Shown here: piece after piece, positions 10,101 through 17,818 of the stretch | Layout: every line of letters begins with the position of its first letter | Position numbering within the stretch: position 1 is the stretch's first letter | NCBI GenBank assembly: GCA_903821605.1 | Contig: CAIJLZ010000014.1 | Span: 1 to 64,000 of the forward strand | Direction: 5' to 3' | Source of the DNA: an uncultured Sphingomonadales bacterium | Lineage (GTDB): Bacteria; Pseudomonadota; Alphaproteobacteria; Sphingomonadales; Sphingomonadaceae | DNA: 64,000 nt | Position numbers and translations under genes: made by a program | The notes under the pieces: model-generated | Database searches by the model: none | What the model was told of the DNA's origin: nothing | What the model saw: the letters and a program-made list of their open reading frames with translations, nothing else

Positions 10101-10350
10101 CCCAGTCGCGGGCACGTTCCTGATCGCAGCCCAGTTCATGCGCAACGAGGGCGACAAATCCGCCGCCGTGTCCTGCCTCATGATCGAACCATTGTCCGGC
10201 CTTGGCACCGTCCACGCGGACCGACAGGCTGCCCTTACGTCGGTAGCGCCACTCTGTGCCCGTTTTGGCTGCTGGCTTGCCCAGAAGCTCGTGGAGAAGC
10301 TGTGGCAGCCGGTCGATCAATGCGGATTGGAATTGCGACGCGCCGCTCAT
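7171..10350 (-). CDS. large TOPRIM-domain primase with helicase/ATPase-like region, mobile-element replication type
   Basis: N-terminal primase-like RYRRKGSLSVRVDGAKAGQWFDHEAGHGGGFVALV; TOPRIM-like LICEGWATGASIHEVTG, VIVAFDAGNL, IIADNDD; Walker A-like VGLGKTS. Confidence 0.8.
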   Translation of the reverse strand: MSGASQFQSALIDRLPQLLHELLGKPAAKTGTEWRYRRKGSLSVRVDGAKAGQWFDHEAGHGGGFVALVAHELGCDQERARDWVAERTGVRPTGSGTPKAVPRPRLKAPEPSREQLAAKARVEAQQVLAEASPAPAGHPYLVTKGIQPHGILIDTAGRLVIGLHDINGAIHTLQRIDRQGNKRFLTGGAKADHFAVIGEWAADTPHLLICEGWATGASIHEVTGDPVIVAFDAGNLQRVARVLRQRYPTTDFTIIADNDDKPDRTDNPGVTAATQAARDIDARLAIPPIAGDANDLVQAMGQQALRDCIASARWVAASEPTYPEPRHDVAEARAELARQVAEFMAAASAYHDHLLAEPDDAESAETTPVPMLGLPVDVGLGKTSQVREQIITALAAKRLSGGKVVFAVPRHDLGEEQVAAFAAEGIAAVLWKGRTAPDPAPDNPDQRMCRDPDAQADALAAELSVEQAVCGVKRDSKIFHCPHYEVCGYQRQKQLAKSVQVIICAHDSLFHAMPKAIGRPALLVIDEGFWQSGLRGADNPVQITVDSLDPYDADLRCYDHKNAYDYPETQFLIEHRLKLWKVLERTRQGPLRLADLRAAMLTSAICRDAAKLERGRLRDPEILPGMSTEERAKRLSAVMPRRSHAWAPPGRAAAMWSILAQALEAGHDAWGVQVGRMHTPNGTVRSLDLLWRSSIRTGWVEKVPVLHIDATMRQELVTPFLPGMAVAPAVAAKAPHVRIRQVLGAPVSSKALVPGPQAKERDHTTAANNLRALRTYLAARSRQIGGGAAPVLAIGQMRAMAALAEGELPANLETAHFNALSGLDRWGVVAGMVIMGRTLPAPAVIAKLQIALTGRPPKEDNDNQSWWYPLTERVIRRPNGRSRMVMGEHHPDPIAEAIRWNICEAELVQALGRGRGVNRTAESPLQVDLLTDIVLPITADEVIDWADLVPNRTDMMAVRGAVLDNAADRAKCFPDLWPNYEAARKDGQRTGTNCYYRIFYNSEMSRSSAAVTYRPEGSGQKVRTSMFNLNLIPDPAAWLTERLGPLANCEVVTGAELVA
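7335..7380. repeat. 46-bp imperfect palindrome inside the primase C-terminal coding region
   Basis: GGGACATTTCGCTATTATAG-AAGATC-CTATAATAGCAATTTGTCCC; inner 10-bp arms perfect, 17/20 overall. Confidence 0.85.
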
Positions 10351-10419
10351 GCGAGCGCCCGCCTTCCACCCGGACGGGCGGTGAAAATTGGATCAGGAGA
10401 TTGTGCGCAAGCCACGCGT

Positions 10420-10450
10420 GTCGTGCCCTCGAAAGTTCAGAGGGCACGAC
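10420..10450. repeat. perfect 11-bp inverted repeat upstream of the primase gene
   Basis: GTCGTGCCCTC-GAAAGTTCA-GAGGGCACGAC. Confidence 0.9.
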
Positions 10451-10522
10451 AAAAGTCATCATTTTTGGGGCGCCGAAACGTTCCAAGCGGTCGCCGGTCA
10501 GAACCAGTTTCGGAGGTTCACA

Positions 10523-10541
10523 GGGTTGAACCGTTCAACCC
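10523..10541. promoter_or_regulatory. palindromic operator candidate, copy 1
   Basis: GGGTTGAACCGTTCAACCC, perfect palindrome around one central base; 17-bp core repeats at 11388-11404. Confidence 0.75.
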
Positions 10542-10561
10542 TTCGGTGCGCAGATGCGATA

Positions 10562-10615
10562 TATCGATCACGAATTCGCCGTTTCATGATCGATAAGTCC
10601 GCCGGTTATCGATCA
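10562..10615. repeat. three iteron-like copies of TATCGATCA (middle copy inverted)
   Basis: TATCGATCA at 10562-10570 and 10607-10615, reverse complement TGATCGATA at 10587-10595. Confidence 0.75.
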
Positions 10616-10618
10616 CGG

Positions 10619-11308
10619 CTACCAGCTACGCTTGCTGCCACCACGCTGCGAAGACGGCATGCGGATGATGGTCGCCATGGCCTTGGCGAGATTGGCCGAC
10701 AGCGGTTCGCCCTCGATGTGCTGATCCATGAACCAGTCGACCAACGCCTCTTTCTTCGACTGGTCCATATCGGTGATCCGATTCTCCGAGATCGCCAGTT
10801 TGATCAGTTCAAGATAGGGCGTGGTGTATTCGGTAGGCTCGATTGGCCTCTGCGGCGGCAACGTCCAGATCGCCTCGACCATGAACCGGGGCACCTGGAT
10901 GTCGATATATTCGCCATCCTGAAGTTCCAGCCGCTCGGGCAGGCTGCCGTCGTCCATATGCAGCACCCCGCTGATCCAGTGCTCTGGCGGGATCCAGACC
11001 AACTGGCTTGAGTGGAAGATCCACTCCCGCGCATCATGGTCCGGGAATGTGGGGTTGCGATGCTGTGAAAGGCGTCCTTGTGCGTGAACACTGCCTTGCC
11101 GCAACGCCTGCCAGAGCTGACGCTGCCCATCGAGATTGATGGTCTGCCACCGTGATGTTCCGGGTGCCGTTGGCGACAGGATCTTGCCGATATCGAGCTC
11201 AACCTTTTCACCCGTTGTCGCCTCGTACCGCACACGACAAATCCGGCAGATATGCTTGTAGGCTTGATTGAGGGACCAGGCGCTGTGGTTGAGTTTATCG
11301 ATAGGCAT
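10619..11308 (-). CDS. hypothetical protein, mobile-element associated
   Basis: Long ORF with start placed at MPIDKLNHSAWSLNQAY; no family recognised; lies between the two palindromic operator copies. Confidence 0.65.
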   Translation of the reverse strand: MPIDKLNHSAWSLNQAYKHICRICRVRYEATTGEKVELDIGKILSPTAPGTSRWQTINLDGQRQLWQALRQGSVHAQGRLSQHRNPTFPDHDAREWIFHSSQLVWIPPEHWISGVLHMDDGSLPERLELQDGEYIDIQVPRFMVEAIWTLPPQRPIEPTEYTTPYLELIKLAISENRITDMDQSKKEALVDWFMDQHIEGEPLSANLAKAMATIIRMPSSQRGGSKRSW

Positions 11309-11387
11309 TTGCGTTCCGAATCGTGAGTGGGCGAGACTGGAACATAAATAGAACAATAATGCCCTGCAAGACCGCTACGGCGCAAAA

Positions 11388-11405
11388 GGTTGAACCGTTC
11401 AACCC
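11388..11405. promoter_or_regulatory. palindromic operator candidate, copy 2
   Basis: GGTTGAACCGTTCAACC plus shared 3' CTTC with copy 1; between divergent genes 10619-11308(-) and 11486(+). Confidence 0.75.
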
Positions 11406-11485
11406 TTCTGGGGGTAAGGCTGTGAACTACAGGAGAACCCCTTCGAACGTAGCGGTGAATGGCCTGATTCGGCGATCCTGCGGGC

Positions 11486-11740
11486 ATGATCAACGCCGAC
11501 ATTTCCATCACCGACGCCATGCCTCGGACCGGGGCGATGAAGCGTCCGAACGCGCTCCATCCCAGCCATATGAAGCCCGCCGAGCGGCGTGCCGAACTTT
11601 GCGCAATTCTGGGCTTGGGGATTGTCCGCCTGCACCTGCGCCGGGCGGGTCAACTATCTGAGGGAAGTGGAGACTTTCCGCTACACTTCGCTGCCGAACA
11701 GAGCGGTAGTGCAGTTCCAACTCGAAGGAGTGCTGCATGA
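11486..11740 (+). CDS. small hypothetical protein, first gene of recombinase operon
   Basis: 84-aa ORF whose stop overlaps the DUF2924 start (ATGA). Confidence 0.6.
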   Translation: MINADISITDAMPRTGAMKRPNALHPSHMKPAERRAELCAILGLGIVRLHLRRAGQLSEGSGDFPLHFAAEQSGSAVPTRRSAA

Positions 11741-12189
11741 CCATAACCAACCCGATCCCGGCGCGCCTGGCTGCGCTGAAGACCATGTCAGGCACCGAAC
11801 TGAAGAAGCAGTGGCGCGCTCTGTTCGATACCGAGCCGCCGCTGTTCAACCGGCGCTACATCGAGACCAGGCTGGGCTACCGCATACAGGAACTGACCCA
11901 TGGCGGCCTCAAGCCCGAGACCGTGCGACGTCTGCAGGAACTGGGGGAACAACTGGACGGCGGGAACATCACCACCCGCCGCATCCGCACGGACCTCAAA
12001 CCCATCATCGGCACCCGGCTGATCCGTGAATGGCAGGGCACCGAGCACTGCGTGACGGTCACCCGCGACGGCTTTGAATGGCAGGGCCGGCCCTACAAAT
12101 CCCTATCCGCCATCGCCCGTACCATCACCGGCACGCGCTGGAACGGCTGGGTCTTTTTCGGTCTCAAGCACCACAGGAGGGCGGCATGA
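11737..12189 (+). CDS. DUF2924 domain-containing protein
   Basis: RLGYRIQELTHGGL, GTRLIREWQGTEHCVTVTRDGFEWQGRPYKSLSAIARTITGTRWNGWVFFGL. Confidence 0.9.
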   Translation: MTITNPIPARLAALKTMSGTELKKQWRALFDTEPPLFNRRYIETRLGYRIQELTHGGLKPETVRRLQELGEQLDGGNITTRRIRTDLKPIIGTRLIREWQGTEHCVTVTRDGFEWQGRPYKSLSAIARTITGTRWNGWVFFGLKHHRRAA

Positions 12190-13481
12190 ACACGCCGGTC
12201 ACGCGCAAGCTGCGCTGCGCGGTCTATACGCGCAAATCATCGGAAGAAGGTCTGGAACAGGAGTTTAACAGCCTCCATGCCCAGCGGGAAGCCTGCGAGG
12301 CCTATATCGCCAGCCATCGCGGAGAAGGCTGGGTGCTGGTCCGCGATCAGTATGACGACGGCGGTATTTCCGGTGGCACGTTGGAACGCCCTGCGCTGCA
12401 ACGCCTGCTGGCGGACATCGAAGACGGATTGGTTGATGTCGTGGTGGTCTACAAGATCGACCGCCTGTCGCGCTCGCTCATGGACTTCGCCAAGCTGGTC
12501 GAGGTGTTCGATCGCAATGAGGTGACGTTCGTCTCCGTCACACAGTCGTTCAACACCACCAACAGCATGGGCCGCCTGACCTTGAACGTGCTGCTGTCAT
12601 TTGCCCAGTTCGAGCGCGAGGTGACCGGCGAACGCATTCGTGACAAGATTGCGGCCTCCCGCGCCAAGGGGATGTGGATGGGTGGCTGCCCGCCGCTGGG
12701 ATATGACGTGCAGGCCCGCAAACTGGTGGTGAACGACACCGAAGCTGCCCACGTCCGTTACATCTTCGACCAGTTCGCGCAGTGCGGTTCGGCGACAGTC
12801 ATGCTGCGGGACCTGCGTGACCGCGGGATCACCACCAAGCAGGGTGGGATCATTACCAAAGGGTTCCTGCACCGGCTGATGAGGAACCGGGTCTATCTGG
12901 GGGAAGCCGTCCACAAGGGCACCAGTTATCCCGGCGAGCACCAAGGGATCGTCTCCCAGGACGCCTGGGACAAGGTCCACGCCATCTTGATAGAAAGCCC
13001 CCGCAAGCGGGCGGCGCACACGCGCTGCAACACGCCTGCATTGCTCAAAGGCCTGCTCTGGGGACCGGACGGCGCAGCGTTCTCGCCGACCCACACCCGC
13101 AAGGGCGGCAAGCTTTACCGATACTATGTCAGCCAGTCCGTGCTGCGCCATGGCGCCGGTGCCTGTCCGGTCAGCAGGGTACCAGCCGCCGAGATCGAGA
13201 GCGCCATCATCGAGCAGTTGCGCGCCATCTTCCGTCAGCCAGAAATCATGGCTGGTTCGGCAAAGGCAGCCAAAGGCTATCTGCCTGTCATCACCGAAGA
13301 CGAAGCACGGGAAGCCCTGACCACGCTGGAGCCGATGTGGGACGAACTGTTCCCGGCCGAGCAGGCCCGCATCATGCAGTTGCTGGTCGAGCGGGTCGAC
13401 ATCGGCACCGACGGCTTTGACGTTCAGCTGCGGCTCGACGGCATGGCTACATTTGCACGCGAGATGAGGGAGGCAGCATGA
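12186..13481 (+). CDS. large serine recombinase (resolvase/invertase family with recombinase domain)
   Basis: CAVYTRKSSEEGLEQEFNSLHAQREACEAYI, YKIDRLSRSLMDFAKL, SFAQFEREVTGERIRDKIAASRAKGMWMGG. Confidence 0.95.
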   Translation: MNTPVTRKLRCAVYTRKSSEEGLEQEFNSLHAQREACEAYIASHRGEGWVLVRDQYDDGGISGGTLERPALQRLLADIEDGLVDVVVVYKIDRLSRSLMDFAKLVEVFDRNEVTFVSVTQSFNTTNSMGRLTLNVLLSFAQFEREVTGERIRDKIAASRAKGMWMGGCPPLGYDVQARKLVVNDTEAAHVRYIFDQFAQCGSATVMLRDLRDRGITTKQGGIITKGFLHRLMRNRVYLGEAVHKGTSYPGEHQGIVSQDAWDKVHAILIESPRKRAAHTRCNTPALLKGLLWGPDGAAFSPTHTRKGGKLYRYYVSQSVLRHGAGACPVSRVPAAEIESAIIEQLRAIFRQPEIMAGSAKAAKGYLPVITEDEAREALTTLEPMWDELFPAEQARIMQLLVERVDIGTDGFDVQLRLDGMATFAREMREAA

Positions 13482-13855
13482 CCGAGATCGTAACCGTCCA
13501 TGTCCCCTTCCACATTCGCAAGCGCGGCGGGCGCAAGGAGATGATCCTGCCCGACGCTGCGCTGGTCCAGCACCGCCATGTCGACAACACCCTGATCAAG
13601 GGGTTGGCGCGGGCATTCCGGTGGAAGCGGATGCTTGATGCCGGGGCTTGTCCTACCCTTGGCGATCTGGCCGCGAGCGAGAAGATCTCGCCCTCTTATC
13701 TGACCCGTGTCCTGCGGCTGACCTTGCTGGCGCCGGACATCATCGATGCGATCCTCGATGGCCAACTGGGGCCTGACACCACGCTGGCGACGCTGATGGA
13801 GCCGTTCCCGGTCGATTGGGATGCGCAACGCCAGCATTTTGCGATGTGCGCTTAA
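13478..13855 (+). CDS. small HTH-containing protein coupled to recombinase
   Basis: ATGA overlap with recombinase; LAASEKISPSYLTRVLRLTLLAPDIIDAILDG resembles an HTH. Confidence 0.65.
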   Translation: MTEIVTVHVPFHIRKRGGRKEMILPDAALVQHRHVDNTLIKGLARAFRWKRMLDAGACPTLGDLAASEKISPSYLTRVLRLTLLAPDIIDAILDGQLGPDTTLATLMEPFPVDWDAQRQHFAMCA

Positions 13856-15507
13856 CCTGCAGTTGTGCCATCGTCAGCGGCGCCATCAGACGGCGGTCTA
13901 AAGGCCGCCTGAGCTAACGCAGACTTGGTCCACTCACGGCAAACCCGAATACGAAGGGCCTCTGTCGAAAGCTTTGAATAAGCTGCCGACTCCAGGTGGT
14001 TGGAAATGAACTCAAGCAGTTTCTCCCTTGGCGTGTTCGCGTATACCTTAAGGAAGAAGTCGTAGAACCCGAGTGGGTCTTTCTCTGATATGAGTTCATG
14101 TTGATCAGGGTTTCCGAAAACTGCATCCCCGAGCACCGCTGCCGCCTTCTGCTCTTTCTCCGTGAGGGGAAGTTGAACAATCCGTTGTTTGCCGGTTGCC
14201 TCTTCCATAAGCCTGATTGTCGCGTTTGGTCCGTTCGAGAGGACGTCGATCACCAGCCCCTTTACAAACTGTTGGTCAGACGTCGTGACCTCAAGACGCT
14301 GCCCCACACGCAACCGGACAATTGGCTCGTGATCCGGGCTGATGAGATCGTCAGGCTGGCCATCAAACCGGTGCGGGATCATCTGCACCTTGCGAATACA
14401 GTCGAAAATCCACAAAACATCGCGATCGCGGTCCCGCTCGTCCATAGCTAGCTCGATCTCGACCTGCTCGCCATTGACGTGCATCGGGATGTGGAAGCCC
14501 TCGAGCATGTATAAGCAGGAGGCGTCACCGCCAGCCAGGAATCCGTGGCTTGTGATGAACACGTAGGCAGGCCCCGGGCGTTCGCCGTCAATGAGAATGC
14601 GCTCCTCGGCTTCCCGCAGGGCGGTTCTCAAGAGCAACTGCAATGCCTCAGTCTGCTGCATTTCCTCGACGTTTGGGATCGAAAGCTCGAACCAGAATAC
14701 CGGGTTAGTCAGCCGCTTGCTTGAGGCGTCGCGGAGCTTTCGCTCCAACCAGATCGTCAATTCTCGGCGAAAGTCAGGGTTTGCAATGTCGACTTGGCTG
14801 CTCCAGCCGTTCTTCCGCTTGGCTTCGACATCGTAGGTCCTTCCAGACCTGATCGACGTCGCCCGAAACTCGCCCTCGGGGCCCGCCCCCTTTTGCGTCT
14901 CGCCCATCTCAAGCTTGGCGCCTGCCAGAGCGAAGGTAGCGAAAGCAATAGTCTCGACCACCGCCGACAGGAATTCATTCGGCTGCCTTAGCCTTCGGAT
15001 TAAGGTCGGCGGGATCTGGTCATGATGTGCAATTAGATAGAGGGCGTAAGCAAACCGGAAAACCGCGATCGCGACTCCTTCACCGCACGCAACGAGCATG
15101 TCGCCCTCCGGCGCTTTGTATTTTTGGGCCGCGTGATTCATTTGGCGTAGCCACTTGAACAGCGGATGCGTGTCGCCCTGAGCTCCCATCTTGGTCCCCC
15201 AGCCACGCCCAAGCACATCCTTCATGTGAAAGAGGAGGAAGTCAGTGAAGAAGCGCCAGTTCCGGTCATAGTAAATACGATTGCCGACAGCGACGATGCG
15301 ATGGTCCTTGAAGTCGGTGGAAATCATCGGTCGTCCGTGGCCTTCGGCGCGCGTGCGAAGCATCTCCCTTGCCTTCATGGCGCGCCATGAGGCCTCGACC
15401 TCAATCGCCATGCGCGGCGGCGCCTGCCTTGTGATAGCTCCGTGGCAACGCTTGTACTTGTTTCCATTGCCGCACGGGCAAGGTTGATTTCGGCCAATCT
15501 TCGCCAT
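13852..15507 (-). CDS. SEC-C motif-containing protein of unknown function
   Basis: N-terminal MAKIGRNQPCPCGNGNKYKRCHG SEC-C zinc motif; 550-aa remainder not recognised. Confidence 0.8.
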   Translation of the reverse strand: MAKIGRNQPCPCGNGNKYKRCHGAITRQAPPRMAIEVEASWRAMKAREMLRTRAEGHGRPMISTDFKDHRIVAVGNRIYYDRNWRFFTDFLLFHMKDVLGRGWGTKMGAQGDTHPLFKWLRQMNHAAQKYKAPEGDMLVACGEGVAIAVFRFAYALYLIAHHDQIPPTLIRRLRQPNEFLSAVVETIAFATFALAGAKLEMGETQKGAGPEGEFRATSIRSGRTYDVEAKRKNGWSSQVDIANPDFRRELTIWLERKLRDASSKRLTNPVFWFELSIPNVEEMQQTEALQLLLRTALREAEERILIDGERPGPAYVFITSHGFLAGGDASCLYMLEGFHIPMHVNGEQVEIELAMDERDRDRDVLWIFDCIRKVQMIPHRFDGQPDDLISPDHEPIVRLRVGQRLEVTTSDQQFVKGLVIDVLSNGPNATIRLMEEATGKQRIVQLPLTEKEQKAAAVLGDAVFGNPDQHELISEKDPLGFYDFFLKVYANTPREKLLEFISNHLESAAYSKLSTEALRIRVCREWTKSALAQAAFRPPSDGAADDGTTAG

Positions 15508-15722
15508 GCGCAAATGTTATGCGCGTATCGCTTCAAGCTCTAGTGGCACGTGAGCTTGATGAACCCGTTTCCGACCGATTGGGCAGAACAAATGTTAGAT
15601 GCGAGGCACTTTCGATAATGGCCGGACTCTGATCGAACGCAAAAGCCGATGCCCGGAAATCTGTATGAATACAGTCTATTGCGGGCATTCACCGACGCGT
15701 CCGCAGGCAACAGCTTTGGAGA

Positions 15723-15867
15723 TAATCCGGGCTTAGAGAATGGATTTGGCGTTCCAGCCGCAGGGGCCGGTCAACAGCCCACTGCCATAACACTTGAATA
15801 TAACGGGCTTTTCGAGACCCATCTGGAATATAGAATGATTCCAATAGGATATGTGGCGGAGCGGGAG
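15723..15867. repeat. 145-bp direct repeat, copy B, overlapping the 3' end of intact tRNA-Ser
   Basis: See copy A at 117-261. Confidence 0.9.
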
Positions 15868-15944
15868 GGATTCGAACCCTCGATACGGTTTTGCCGTATA
15901 CTCACTTTCCAGGCGAGCGCCTTCGACCACTCGGCCACCGCTCC
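15854..15944 (-). tRNA. tRNA-Ser(GGA)
   Basis: GGAGCGGTGGCCGAGTGGTCGAAGGCGCTCGCCTGGAAAGTGAG...GGGTTCGAATCCCTCCCGCTCCGCCA; long variable arm; anticodon loop CTGGAAA. Confidence 0.97.
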
Positions 15945-16059
15945 GCATGCTCTGGTAAGGCCGTCCCTCTATCGTGGCACTGGGCGGGGCGCAACCGGAA
16001 ACAATGGAAATCGTAAGACTTGTCGCACTTGGGTGATTTGTCCCGGCGTGCGGGCGCTG

Positions 16060-16875
16060 TCAGCCGCGGGCGGCGGCGGCCATTTCGGCGTTGCGCTTGG
16101 CGGCGGCGGCCAGTGTTTCTGCCAGCAGGCGGAACAGGTCGCCATTCTCGTCGAGCCGGTTCATGCCCTCACGGGTTGATCCGCCGGGGCTGGCAACGCG
16201 GTCGGCCAGTTGGGCGGGGGATTCGTCGGCGCCCGCTGCCAGCAAGGCCGAACCCTCGACCGTCGCCAGCGCAAGCCGGGCAGCCTGATCGGCTGGCAGG
16301 CCAAGCGCTGCGCCTGCACGCGCCAAGCCATCGATGAAGCGGAAGACAAAGGCCGGGCCGCATCCGGACAGGGCCGTCACGGCATCGAACAGGCTTTCCG
16401 CCGAAATCCATTCGACCAGACCAAGCGGCCGCATCAATGCTTCGGCCCGGGCACGGATCACGGGATCGTCGGTGGTGCCATAGAGCGCCATCACGCCCTT
16501 GCCGATGGCGGCGGGGGTGTTCGGCATGACGCGGATGATCGTGCCCGCTGTCGGAAAGCGGCGGCGCAGGGCGTCGATTTCGACACCGGCCAGAATGGAG
16601 AGCAGGACGGTCTGTGGCCCCACCAGCGGCGCGACATCCGGGGCGACGGCATCAAGCTGCTGCGGCTTGACCGCGAGCAGGAGCAGATCGGCGGTTTCGC
16701 CTGCCAGTTCGCCCGCTGCGCGGACAATGCGCACGCCGGGGGCAGGGGGCTCGGCAAAGGGGTCGATGGCGGTGATCGCCGCTGGTGCTGCACCGTCTGC
16801 GATCCAGCCGCGCACCATCGCGCCGCCCATATTGCCGCAACCTACCAGCAGCACCTTGCCGAAATCGTCCGTCAT
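16060..16875 (-). CDS. proC: pyrroline-5-carboxylate reductase
   Basis: VLLVGCGNMGGAMVRGW; VMPNTPAAIGKGVMALYG; ALSGCGPAFVFRFID. Confidence 0.95.
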   Translation of the reverse strand: MTDDFGKVLLVGCGNMGGAMVRGWIADGAAPAAITAIDPFAEPPAPGVRIVRAAGELAGETADLLLLAVKPQQLDAVAPDVAPLVGPQTVLLSILAGVEIDALRRRFPTAGTIIRVMPNTPAAIGKGVMALYGTTDDPVIRARAEALMRPLGLVEWISAESLFDAVTALSGCGPAFVFRFIDGLARAGAALGLPADQAARLALATVEGSALLAAGADESPAQLADRVASPGGSTREGMNRLDENGDLFRLLAETLAAAAKRNAEMAAAARG

Positions 16876-16891
16876 TATGTCCCTGCTTTCC

Positions 16892-17401
16892 TCAAGCTTC
16901 GCCAGCGGTCTCGATCATCGAGGCGGTAATGGCCTCTTGCGGCGTCTTGCCGCCCCACAGCACGAATTGGAAGACCGGATAAAAGCGCTCGCATTCTTCG
17001 AGCGCGGTTTCGATCACCGTCTCCGCCTGTTCGACTGACATGCCCATTTCATGGGCCGGTTCAAGGATCACCGCATGGCGATAGACGATCAGGCCGGTCG
17101 CGTGCCACAGTTCGAAATGGCCGACCCAAAGCTGTTCGTTGACGAGGCTGACCGTCTCATGGACGAGCGCATATTGTTCGCTGTTGATGCGGATGTCGGG
17201 GAAACAGAGAAATTGGAGCGCCCGATCGTCATCACGACAGACCCCGCGCATCTCATAGCTGGTCCAGCTGCCCTGGACCGACGCAATAATTTCATCCTCG
17301 CCCTGCCGCTGGACCTGCCAGCCGAAAGCGGCAAAGCATTGGTCTAGGGCGTCGATGGGCCTACCCGTTTCGCGGGCGGCCTCGAACTCGTCGCTCATCA
17401 T
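16892..17401 (-). CDS. YbjN domain-containing protein
   Basis: Overall YbjN-like sequence (FGWQVQRQGEDEIIASVQGSWTSYEM...VNEQLWVGHFELW). Confidence 0.8.
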   Translation of the reverse strand: MMSDEFEAARETGRPIDALDQCFAAFGWQVQRQGEDEIIASVQGSWTSYEMRGVCRDDDRALQFLCFPDIRINSEQYALVHETVSLVNEQLWVGHFELWHATGLIVYRHAVILEPAHEMGMSVEQAETVIETALEECERFYPVFQFVLWGGKTPQEAITASMIETAGEA

Positions 17402-17511
17402 GGGGGGAGCCTGCTCACAACTGCCCCGGTTTGACAAGGCCAAACCCGGCCCGCCGTGCCATTTAGCTGTGGACAAAGCGGGCCGTGTCAGGCGTGTCAG
17501 GGCGTTGAGGC

Positions 17512-17757
17512 TTAGCCTTTAGCGGCTTCAAGCGCGGCGATGCGCTGCTTGAGTGCGTCTGCTTCTTCGCGCGCGGCAACGGCGATGGCTTTGACGGCTT
17601 CGAACTCGTCACGGCTGACCATATCGAGCCCGCCCATCCATTCGCGCATCTTTTCCTTCATATTGCCCTCGGCCTCGCGTCCCATGCCGGCAAGCGTCCC
17701 GGCCGCGCCGTTGATCAGCTTGGAGATGTCTTCCAGAAACTTGTTTTCCGACTGCAT
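17512..17757 (-). CDS. ubiK: accessory factor UbiK family (BMFP) protein
   Basis: Short coiled-coil protein MQSENKFLEDISKLINGAAGTLAGMGREAEGNMKEKM...VSRDEFEAVKAIAVAAREE. Confidence 0.85.
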   Translation of the reverse strand: MQSENKFLEDISKLINGAAGTLAGMGREAEGNMKEKMREWMGGLDMVSRDEFEAVKAIAVAAREEADALKQRIAALEAAKG

Positions 17758-17818
17758 GGCCCGGCCTTTCACGATGATGTGGTCATTGTTCCCTAGCGTG
17801 TCGGACTCATTGCCGGTG

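Noticed and set aside
15649-16179. 176-aa ORF with AEREGFEPSIRFCR
   Set aside because: Classic spurious ORF produced by translating across a tRNA-Ser gene
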